15,480 nucleotides of DNA, taken from positions 3,345-18,824 of the forward strand of contig JAHDEQ010000074.1 in the NCBI GenBank assembly GCA_020628755.1. Direction: 5' to 3'. This stretch comes from Saprospiraceae bacterium (lineage in GTDB: Bacteria > Bacteroidota > Bacteroidia > Chitinophagales > Saprospiraceae). A program made the translations under genes and the position numbers. The notes under the pieces are model-generated. The model was not told the DNA's origin. It saw nothing but the letters and a program-made list of their open reading frames with translations, and ran no database searches. Positions within the stretch are counted from its first letter, which is position 1, and each line of letters starts with the position of its first letter. This document shows, piece by piece, positions 1 to 9,000 of the stretch.

Positions 1-1
1 T

Positions 2-1111
2 TCTGATACTATTTTTCAAGAAAACACAAGTACAAATCCTAACGAAATTGGCTTAGATACTTTGTTTTTAGAAAATCAATTGGGCTGTGATAGTCTTATC
101 ATTACTAATACGATTTTGCTTAGTACAGATACAACGTATTTGGAATTTGCTTCTTGCAATCCCTTAGATACAGGATTAATTATCAACACTTTAGAAAGCC
201 AAAATGGAAACGACAGTGTAGTTATTGAAATAACTACACTCCTACCAAGCGATAGCACCTACCTCAATCTTAGCTCTTGCAACGAACAAGATACTGGATT
301 TTTTATTGAAATCTTAGAAAACCAATTTGGCTGTGATAGTACCATTTTTACACAAATAGAATTTGCTTTAAGTGATAGTGTTTTCATCAATCAATTGACC
401 TGTTTTGAAGAAGAAATTGGAATCGAAATATTAGAAGCGACCAATCAATTTGGTTGCGATAGCATCACGACCATTACAACTACACTAGAACAGACAGACA
501 CTCTTTATTTGCAATCATTTTCTTGCAATCCCCTAGATACAGGAATTTTTCAAAGCACTTTGCCCAATCCTGATGCTTGTCCAATAATACAAATTGAAAC
601 GATTAGTCTTGCAGAAGATGATTTTCTACTAATAGAAAATCTATCTTGCAATCCTAACGATACAGCAACTGTCACTTTAAATTTGACCAATCAATTTGGT
701 TGTGATAGTACGATTGTTATACAAACTGCATTGCTTCCTTCTGATACAATTTATCAAGAAGCGAATAGTAACAACCCAAATGATGTTGGCCTTGATACAC
801 TTGCATTTCAAAACCAATTTGGCTGCGATAGTTTGATTATTACCAATACAATTTTTATTGCCAATGATACCACTTTGCTCGAACAATACACCTGCAATAT
901 AGCCGATACAGGAACAGTCATCACCGTTTTAGAAAACACGCAGGGCAATGACAGTATTGTCATTGAACAAAGCATTTTACTACCAGCAGATTCTACTTTT
1001 TTGGAATTTCAAACTTGTATTTCTCAAGATACGGGGCTTGTTTTGGAGCAATATGAAAATCAACTGGGTTGTGATAGTCTTGTTTTTATTCAAACTAATC
1101 TTATCGAAAAT
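2..1111 (+). repeat. Array of nine ~41-residue Cys-containing repeats (coding)
   Basis: Units begin at the D[ST]x[YF] motif and repeat about every 123 bases. Most carry two Cys, one in SCNP and one in FGCDS. The first visible unit (from 2) and the seventh (from 740) both lack the first Cys and share SDTI at the start and GCDSLIITNTI at the end. The second and eighth both have GNDS in place of GCDS. This suggests that a six-unit block of 738 bases was duplicated. I know this motif style from large Bacteroidota surface proteins but cannot give it a formal family name. Confidence 0.75.
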
Positions 1112-2257
1112 AATTTGAATTTTGAAATAAATCGTTCTGACCTAACTTGTTTTGAATCAAATGATGGAAGTATCCAAATTTTAACGAACGAAACCTTAAG
1201 CATTGAATGGAGCGATAACAACAATGACTTTGAACGTAATAATTTATCGGCTGGTCTATATTCCTTTACAATCAATGATGGCAACTGCTCTAGTACTGAA
1301 ACTATAGAAATCTTAGAACCTTTGCCCCTTAATTTAGAACTCATTGGGCTAACCGATTGTGTCGAAAACGGTGGAGCTATAGTAGCTTCGGTTTTGGGAG
1401 GTACAGCACCTTATGCTTACAATTGGAGCAATGGAGCAAATACATCTGATATTGAAAATCTGATAGATGGCACTTATACTTTGACTATCACTGACAGTAA
1501 TGATTGCATTGAAATGACTACGATTGTATTAGAAACAATCGCAGGAATTTCAAATCTTGAAGTTGAGCGAACAAACATTTCTTGTTGGGGCGAAACCGAT
1601 GGTCAACTATCTGTTGTGCCGATAGGCGGCACAGCTCCTTACACGTATAATTGGAGCAATGGAGCAACTACTTCCACCATCGAAAATCTAGCGACTGGCA
1701 ATTATCAACTATTTGTTACAGACAGTAATGACTGTGATATATTTGGTACTTTTTCGATAAATGAACCTGCACTTTTAGAAGCTGAAATTGTAACGGTCAA
1801 TCCTAGTTCTGTTTCAAATGATGGCGTTTTAGAAGCCATTGTACAAGGTGGCACGCCACCTTATACCTATGCTTGGAGTACAGGCGAACAAAGTCCTATT
1901 ATTGAAGATTTGTCCTTAGGAAATTACATCGTTACTATTACCGATGCTAATGATTGTATGACAATAGATGAACATTTGCTCGCAACTACAAGCACCAATC
2001 AATTGTATGCTGATATTGAATTTAAAGTATTTCCAAACCCTAATCGAGGACAATTTCAAATACAGATAGATTTACCTTCGATTACAAAAGGGCAATTGCG
2101 ATTAATCGATATACATGGCAAAGTTGTAGAATTGTACTCCACTCAGGGCAAAAATATCCATTATCAGTTGGATGAGCCGATAGATGCAGGCGCATATATC
2201 GTGCAGTGGATTGGAGAAGACTATACCATTAGTCAAAAAGTTATCGTTTTAGAATAG
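2..2257 (+). CDS. Repeat-rich T9SS-secreted surface protein, type A sorting domain (5' end missing)
   Basis: The frame is open from base 2, so the start lies outside the window; the TTG at 62 is only an internal Leu codon. About 752 residues are visible. Bases 2-1111 encode nine units of about 41 residues, with consensus D[ST]xY...SCNPxDTG...LxNQFGCDS. Bases about 1112-2000 encode roughly four SprB-like repeats; three carry the pattern GGTxPYxYxWSxG, ending in TDxNDC (1397, 1625 and 1849 onward). From about 2021 the ending FKVFPNPNRGQFQIQI, then a G-K-V turn and AGAYIVQW, matches the T9SS type A sorting domain (Por secretion tail). By family knowledge such proteins cross the outer membrane by T9SS and are attached to the surface or released. 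The repeats hold no Lys or Arg. The role is probably adhesin or matrix protein, and the ligand is unknown. The next gene, also a T9SS substrate, starts 0.75 kb downstream on the same strand. Confidence 0.9.
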   Translation, partial: SDTIFQENTSTNPNEIGLDTLFLENQLGCDSLIITNTILLSTDTTYLEFASCNPLDTGLIINTLESQNGNDSVVIEITTLLPSDSTYLNLSSCNEQDTGFFIEILENQFGCDSTIFTQIEFALSDSVFINQLTCFEEEIGIEILEATNQFGCDSITTITTTLEQTDTLYLQSFSCNPLDTGIFQSTLPNPDACPIIQIETISLAEDDFLLIENLSCNPNDTATVTLNLTNQFGCDSTIVIQTALLPSDTIYQEANSNNPNDVGLDTLAFQNQFGCDSLIITNTIFIANDTTLLEQYTCNIADTGTVITVLENTQGNDSIVIEQSILLPADSTFLEFQTCISQDTGLVLEQYENQLGCDSLVFIQTNLIENNLNFEINRSDLTCFESNDGSIQILTNETLSIEWSDNNNDFERNNLSAGLYSFTINDGNCSSTETIEILEPLPLNLELIGLTDCVENGGAIVASVLGGTAPYAYNWSNGANTSDIENLIDGTYTLTITDSNDCIEMTTIVLETIAGISNLEVERTNISCWGETDGQLSVVPIGGTAPYTYNWSNGATTSTIENLATGNYQLFVTDSNDCDIFGTFSINEPALLEAEIVTVNPSSVSNDGVLEAIVQGGTPPYTYAWSTGEQSPIIEDLSLGNYIVTITDANDCMTIDEHLLATTSTNQLYADIEFKVFPNPNRGQFQIQIDLPSITKGQLRLIDIHGKVVELYSTQGKNIHYQLDEPIDAGAYIVQWIGEDYTISQKVIVLE

Positions 2258-2450
2258 TATTTGTAGTGAAAAAATTTATCGTTCTGCAAGTTCCATTAAT
2301 TGTAAAGAATTTGTAATTTGCGGTTAGTAATAAATCACACCAATTACAGCAATAGAATTACGTCCCATTTTACTTAAAACATACTAATTACCGTGTAAAA
2401 AAATTATTTAAAAAAACGTAGGGGCTGCTTTAGTTGCCATCCTAGATTTT

Positions 2451-2468
2451 CAGCGACTAAAGTCGCTG
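2451..2468. repeat. Perfect palindrome, 8-base arms
   Basis: CAGCGACT (2451-2458), loop AA, AGTCGCTG (2461-2468). It is GC-rich inside an AT-rich intergenic region and has no U-tract after it, so it does not look like an ordinary terminator. A loosely related string, GGGCTGCTTTAGTTGCC, lies just upstream at about 2422-2438. This could be part of a REP-like dispersed element; only a genome-wide search would show that. Confidence 0.5.
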
Positions 2469-2556
2469 TTACAGACAATTTTAAATTTAAACTTATTTTC
2501 GTTCTACGGTACTAATATTTATAGTAAAAAATCGTATCGGACAAACTATACATTTT

Positions 2557-2874
2557 ATGACTCTGCAACTTATTTTTAGCCGCTTGGCTAAAAAACTTCT
2601 TTTTGTATTAGAAAATTTCAATCCTAAAATCGTAAGTGATTATAGATTTCTCTATAAACCTTCATTTCCTCTTAATCTTATGAAGGGGAACTCCAACCCA
2701 AACGTTACTTATAAAATAAGTAAAATCAGCTCATTTGTACCCGATGGCAGCGAAATGAGCATTAGTTGGGTCTATAGAGGTAGAAAGAAAATGATAGCTC
2801 AAAGACAGTTTGAGCTTAGATTTCACCAAATTAGGAGATATTTTTGTGAATATTATAGAATGCCTTACTTTTGA
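2557..2874 (+). CDS. Doubtful 105-codon ORF, no recognised family
   Basis: This is an ATG-started frame of 105 codons, rich in basic and aromatic residues, that matches no family I recognise. It has no signal peptide, no clear membrane segment and no good ribosome-binding context. Three of the small palindromes of this intergenic region (2573-2594, 2729-2760 and 2796-2816) fall inside it, which argues that the frame may be chance or a decayed remnant. The middle part (residues about 50-75, including SSFVPDGSEMSISWVYRGRK) looks somewhat protein-like, so a small hypothetical protein cannot be excluded. Confidence 0.2.
   Translation: MTLQLIFSRLAKKLLFVLENFNPKIVSDYRFLYKPSFPLNLMKGNSNPNVTYKISKISSFVPDGSEMSISWVYRGRKKMIAQRQFELRFHQIRRYFCEYYRMPYF
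2573..2594. repeat. Perfect hairpin, 9-base arms
   Basis: TTTTTAGCC (2573-2581), loop GCTT, GGCTAAAAA (2586-2594). The A/T-flanked GC core looks like a bidirectional intrinsic terminator. It lies about 315 bases past the stop of the upstream gene, so it could end that transcript. There is no long U-run beyond the stem on the plus strand, which makes it weak. Confidence 0.4.
2796..2816. repeat. Perfect hairpin, 8-base arms
   Basis: AGCTCAAA (2796-2803), loop GACAG, TTTGAGCT (2809-2816). A second, wider-looped inverted repeat lies just upstream: GCTCATTT at 2729-2736 against AAATGAGC at 2753-2760. Both are inside the doubtful ORF. Their function is unknown. Confidence 0.4.
2839..2846 (+). promoter_or_regulatory. 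Possible -7 box upstream of the giant gene
   Basis: TATTTTTG matches the Bacteroidota -7 consensus TAnnTTTG. The nearest upstream TTG (2810-2812) leaves a 26-base spacer, longer than the usual roughly 19-21, so the -33 element is not convincing. If used, it would give a 5' leader of about 150 bases before the ATG at 3004. Confidence 0.2.
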
Positions 2875-3003
2875 TGACTAAAAAGCCCTCAGTTTACTAC
2901 TTGAAAACGAACTACAACTCATCAGTCTCATTTCTCTTGTTGAGTACAATTTAAAAATAACACAATCAAGATATATTTCTTTACATAATTGAATCATACC
3001 GTC

Positions 3004-6000
3004 ATGAAGAAAAGTGTACTACTTTTAGTATTAGTTATTTTTTCAAGTTTGGCATATTTACATGCCCAACCCTCTATCTCTACCTCTCTTTGTGGAACAC
3101 CACTACAAGCAAATGATTGTGCTGATGCTCCTAATCCATCTATTTGCGAATTAGATGGATTTACTGGTAATACTTCGGGGTTTGGCTCAGGTCCCGCAGA
3201 TCCTTTTTTAAATGGGTTTTGTGGACCAGGTACTGGGACACAAAATAGTATGTGGATTGGTTTTACCGCAGCCACACCACAAATAAATATTTTCTTTGAC
3301 GTTTCTAATTGCGTTGCAGGTACAGGAATTCAGGCAGCTATCATAGAAACCGATTGTACTTCTTTTGCCAATTCACTCGGATGTATTGGTGCTGTTCCCT
3401 TTGGTGCAACAGGCCCATTTACTTTGGCCGCTTCGGGGCTTACAGTAGGCGATCCATATTATATTGTCATTGATGGTTATGCAGGTGATGCTTGTGATTT
3501 TGGCCTTACAGTATTAGAAGGGCTTCCAGATGTATCTTTTAGTGCAACAATTTTTGACCCTCCACCTATTTGTGAGCCAGGTGATGAAACCACGCTTACG
3601 GCTTCTCCTTCAGGAAGTGGTTATATCTATGAGTGGTTTGGTCCAGGTGGAAATTTGATACCTGGTGAAAATTCTTCTACTTTAACAGTAGATCAAATTG
3701 GAGATTACTCCGTACAAGTACACGAAACAACAAACTGCTGTTTTGCAGAAAGCACAGCATCTGTTACTATTACAACAGATGCACCCGAAGCAATGTCCTT
3801 AGTAGGAACAACCGTACAGTTGGATTGTACCAACTCAACTGCAACTTTGGAGGCAGATTTTTCCCCAGAAGTAAGCGGACATACCTACCAACTCAATTGG
3901 AATGCCCCCAATGGTACAACTCTCAACCAAGATTCATACACACTTGAGGTAGATCAAATGATGGATGAAGGTGAATATACTTTTCAAGTTTGGGATCAAA
4001 CAACGAATTGTATTGATAATATTGTTATAGACTTGGTTATCAATAACGAAACTCCTATCGTAGATGCAGGTGGCAATGGTATGATAGAATGTTCTTCTGA
4101 TTTTATATTAGATGGTTCTGGAACAACTGGAATGGGTAATTTGGAATATGTCTGGACATACGGTACAAACCAAACTGTTGTCAATACCGACTTTACCGAT
4201 CCCATGCACACCACTTCCATACCAGGTACTTATACCTTAACTGTAACCAACCTAGATAGTGGCTGTTCCGATACCGACATGGCTGAAGTTGAATTAAACA
4301 ATACTTTCCCTTCCGTTAATCTTGGAGATGATGTCTCTTTAAGTTGTGGTAGTGGAACGGGTGATATTACTTTATCCGCAACTGTGACAAATGTTGCCCT
4401 TACAGATATGCTACAATATTCTTGGCGAGATGATAGCAATACGGAAGTTTCAATGGCTGAAACTTTTACTACAGATATGCCCGGTGAATATACTTTAGTT
4501 GTAACCAATCTGACCAATAATTGCTTAGGTCAGGATAATGTTGTCATAGCTGATGAGACAGAAGAGCCTACTGCAATGGCTGGGGGTGATGTTGCGCTTG
4601 ATTGTGAGCAGAATACTGCTACAATCACTGGTATGGGAGCCGCTCCTAGCGGAGAAACGGTAAGTTATGAATGGTTTAACTCAGCCAATGAATCCGTAGC
4701 AACTGGAGCAAATCTAACAGTTACGACGGATGATGCCGATACTTATACACTCGTCGTTACTAATACAGCTACCAATTGTAGTAATTCAGACGATGTGGTA
4801 GTTACATCCGATGGTGAATTGCCCACTATAGAACCTGTAGATGCTATGATGCTCAATTGTGACCTTGCCCCTGTAACATTAACTGCCAATGCCAGCAATG
4901 GCACAAATCTAAACTATGAATGGTTTAACTCAACTATGGTTTCGCAAGGTACGGGCAACACACTAACGACTAGCGTTGCTGATACTTATACGGTTGTCGT
5001 TTCCAATGGCGATAATGGTTGTTCTTCCTCAGCAATGGCGATGGTTACACTTACTACAAACGCAACTACTGCTTCGGCAGGAAATAATACAAGTTTGACT
5101 TGTGATAATGGTCTAACGGCTATGCTAATGGGTTCAGGCACTGGAACGGGTACTTTAAGCTATGAATGGTTTAACTCGGCCGATGTTTCGCAAGGTACTG
5201 GTGCTAACCTCAGTGTAACAACTGCTGATACTTATACCCTCGTCGTTACCGACGATGCCAATAATTGTACGAGTACAAGTGATGTAACTGTAACTTTAAA
5301 TGACTCTGCTCCTACTCCTGATATGGGAACGGATGCCCTTTTAAATTGCTTGAATAACCAAGAAGTGATGCTTACGGGTTCAGCAACTGGAGTCACTAAT
5401 ATAGGCTATCAATGGCAAGACCCAATGGGCAACTCATTGGGTACGAATGCTACACAAATGGTTACCACACCTGGATTATATACTCTTGTTTTTGAAAATA
5501 CAGACAATGGTTGTACTTCTAGTACCACATTCAACGTAACCTTAGATGATACAACCCCTGAAAATGTAACTGCGGATGATGGTATGATTACGTGCAATCA
5601 GGACAATTTCCAGCTTACAGGTTCTACCACATCAAGCAATGTTTCTATTATGTGGTCTGGGCCTGGAGGTTATACTTCTACTGAGGCAAGCCCAACCATT
5701 ACTGCCCCTGGAGACTATACTTTTGAGGTAACGGATATGACAAGTGGGTGTAGTGCAACGGCTGTATCCGTCATTTCGAGTGATGATGATACACCGAACG
5801 GGCCTACATTTATGACCGATGCTGATTTCTCCATATTGACTTGTGCCACTACAAGTTTCAATCTTATGGGTTTGCACGACGACATCAATAATGTTACCCT
5901 ATCTTGGGTATTGCCCAATGGCGATACCATACCCAATGCTGATATTGTAGTAACCGAACCTGGTAATTATATAATTTTTGCAACTTCATTGAGTGGATGC

Positions 6001-9000
6001 GAATCTTCTCCATCCAATATCATAGTCAATCAGGACAATGAAGACCCAGTTATAGAAACTATAATTGGTGGAACAATCAACTGCGAAGACGAAACTATTG
6101 AGTTATCCTTAACAACAATGGACAATGTAAATGTTGATTACAACTGGGACGGGCCAGGTTTAGCTGATTTTCCGTCTTCTCCCACACCCAATGTTGATGC
6201 TGGTGGTATGTATAATGTAACTGTTACAGACACCCAAAACGGATGTACTGCTACAAGTTCTGTAGAAGTAATGGCCGATACCCTTGCGCCCACAGTGACT
6301 GTGGCCTCTCCTAATACAGAAATCACTTGTAACAATCCAATGCTAAGCCTAAATGCTGATACGCCTGACAGTGGTCTCAATTATTCATGGTCAACAGGAG
6401 AAACCTCTAGCTCTATTATGGTAGCAGATGATGGCGTTTATACAGTAACCGTTACCAATCCAAACAATCAATGTACCGATACTTCGGACTTGTTAATAAT
6501 GGAAAACAATACCGATCCAGATGCAGTAGCAGATGGTACAACCATCTCCTGCCAAAATACCGAAACTGAATTGACGGCCACAACTGATATTGACATTATG
6601 AACGCCAATTTTGAATGGTCTGGCCCCAATGGTTTTACTTCAATGGAGCAAAATCCAACAAGCCCTGAGCCAGGTGTTTATACACTTACGGTTATCAATA
6701 CCGAAAATGGTTGTTCTAATCAAGCTACTTACGAGGCAATGCCTGATACGATAAGTCCCGATGCTTCTATTTCTAACACAACCGAAATGTTAGAATTAAA
6801 TTGCGATAATAATACGATTGTTCTCAATGGAAGCTCAACGACAAGTAATGTAGATTTTCTTTGGACAGGCCAAGGTATAACTACGACCAATGAAACCGAA
6901 GAAACGCCTACGGTAAGCGAGTCAGGAGATTACACCTTATTAGTAACCAACGTAAATAATGGTTGTTCAACAAGCCAAACTGTTACAGTAACGCAAGATG
7001 AGAATATCCCAAGTGCTGATGCAATGGGCGAAGCTATAACTTGTTTCAACCAAGATGATGGCATACAATTACAAGGCTCTGCCTCCGTGATGGATGCAAC
7101 ATACCTCTGGACAGGCCCAGGTATAAGCACGACCAATGAAGCCGAACAAAATCCTACTGTAACTACACCAGGTGACTATACACTTGTTATTACAGATCCT
7201 GCCAATGGTTGCGAAGCCGAAGCATCATTTACAGTAGATGACGAGACCATGCCGCCTGCTAATGCAGCGGCTACAGGTGATACCTTACTTTGTACAGAAC
7301 CAACTGTAGAACTCATGGCTTCAAGTGATGACATGGATGTCACTTATCTTTGGAGTGGTGGTAGTATTGATATGACTAATGAAACCATGCAAAATCCAAT
7401 GGTAAGCCAAGCTGGTACTTATACAGTCCTTATTACTTCTAACGTAAATGGATGTTCTACAACGACTACTGCCGAGGTCATCAATGATGTCAATGCGCCC
7501 GATGCTACGTCTGGAGCTACTGGTTTAGGCGTACTTGCTTGTAATATTTTAGAAACAGAAATCAATGGTTCTTCTACGACTCCAAACACCAGTTTGGAGT
7601 GGATTTTCCCTGACGGTACAACAAGTACAGATGCCACTACTATGGTTTCTGATACAGGTAATTATACACTTATCGTTACCGATGATCTCAATGGTTGTAC
7701 AAGCGAATCTTTTGTTTATATCTTTGGCGACTATGACGAACCTGGTGCAAGTGCGATGGGTGGAGAAATCACCTGTCAAGAAACCTCTTTTATGATAGAA
7801 GGTTCTACAGATGTCGCAGGATCTATGTTTGAATGGACAGGGCCAGGTATTGATATGAACAATATGAACTCCTCCTCTCCTAGTGTAAGTGCCAATGGCA
7901 CTTACAACCTGACTGTAACAGGCCCTAATGGTTGTACTTCTACGGCAATGACGGAAGTCACACTTGATGAAGCTACACCAACTGTTGATGCTACAGGTGT
8001 TCCTATCACTTGTTTTAATCAAGATGATGGCATACAATTAGAAGGAACAGCCTCTATCATGAATGCCGAGTTCTTATGGACTGGCCCTGGAATAGATAAC
8101 TCCAACGAAGCCGAACAAAATCCTACTGTTACTATGCCAGGTGATTATACTCTTTTGATAACTGATCCTAGTAATGGTTGCCAAGTTGATACAACAATTA
8201 CAGTTGATGATAATACTATGCCGCCTGCTAATGCCTCAGCTACTGGCGATACGATATTCTGTACTGCACCAACTGTCGAACTTAATGCTTTAAGTGATGA
8301 TATGGATGTAACTTACCTTTGGAGTGGTGGAAGTATTGATATGACGAATGAAAGCATGCAAAATCCAATGGTAACTGTTGCTGGAACTTATAGCGTCACG
8401 ATTACATCCAATGCAAATGGATGTACGGCTACGACTACTGCCGAAGTCATCAACGGTGTAAATGAGCCCGATGCTACAGCTGGAGCTACTGGTGTAGGTG
8501 TACTTTCTTGCGATATCTTAGAAGTAGAAATCAATGGTGCTTCTACCACACCAAACACCAGTTTAGAATGGACTTATCCTGATGGAACAACTAATATGGA
8601 AGCCATGCCAATGGTTTCTGATACAGGTAATTATACACTTATCGTTACAGACAATACCAATGGTTGTACTAGCGAAGCCTTTGTTACTATTTTTGGCGAC
8701 TATGACGAACCTGGTGCAAGTGCAGTGGGTGGAGAAATTACCTGCCAAGAAACTTCCATTTCTATAGAAGGTGCTACAGACGTAGCAGGATCTATGTTTG
8801 AATGGTCTGGCCCTGGTATTGATATGAACAATATGAGTTCTACCTCTCCCAATGTTGATGTAGATGGAGCGTACAATCTCGTCGTTACAGGCCCCAATGG
8901 TTGTACCTCTACAGCAATGACTGAGGTGACTTTGGATGCAGGCTATCCAACCGCCCAAGTCGTTATGGAGGAACTGACCCTAACTTGTAGTACCGAAATG

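Larger units (their letters stand above)
2258..2988. other. 731-base intergenic region with small palindromes
   Basis: No convincing gene is seen between the two surface-protein genes. The region is AT-rich and holds four short inverted repeats: 2451-2468, 2573-2594, 2729-2760 and 2796-2816. It also has one doubtful ORF (2557-2874). No U-tailed terminator is obvious right after the stop at 2257. One box matching the Bacteroidota -7 consensus TAnnTTTG lies at 2839-2846. The length and palindromes suggest a decayed gene or a dispersed repeat, but nothing identifies it. Confidence 0.5.

Noticed and set aside
62..64. TTG as a start codon for the first gene
   Set aside because: The frame is open to the left edge of the window and the repeat pattern continues upstream of it, so this is an internal leucine.
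2380..2420. A/T homopolymer runs as an intrinsic terminator of the first gene
   Set aside because: No GC stem precedes the runs; they are simple low-complexity DNA.
2989..3003. TTG start for the giant gene
   Set aside because: The ATG at 3004 begins a standard signal peptide; the extra five residues would only precede it.
7549..8037. 162-codon antisense frame inside the giant gene
   Set aside because: Antisense frames recur at matching places in the duplicated copy and elsewhere in the repeats. They follow from the stop-poor repeat sequence, and the products (Cys, Arg, Thr, Ile rich) look like no known protein.
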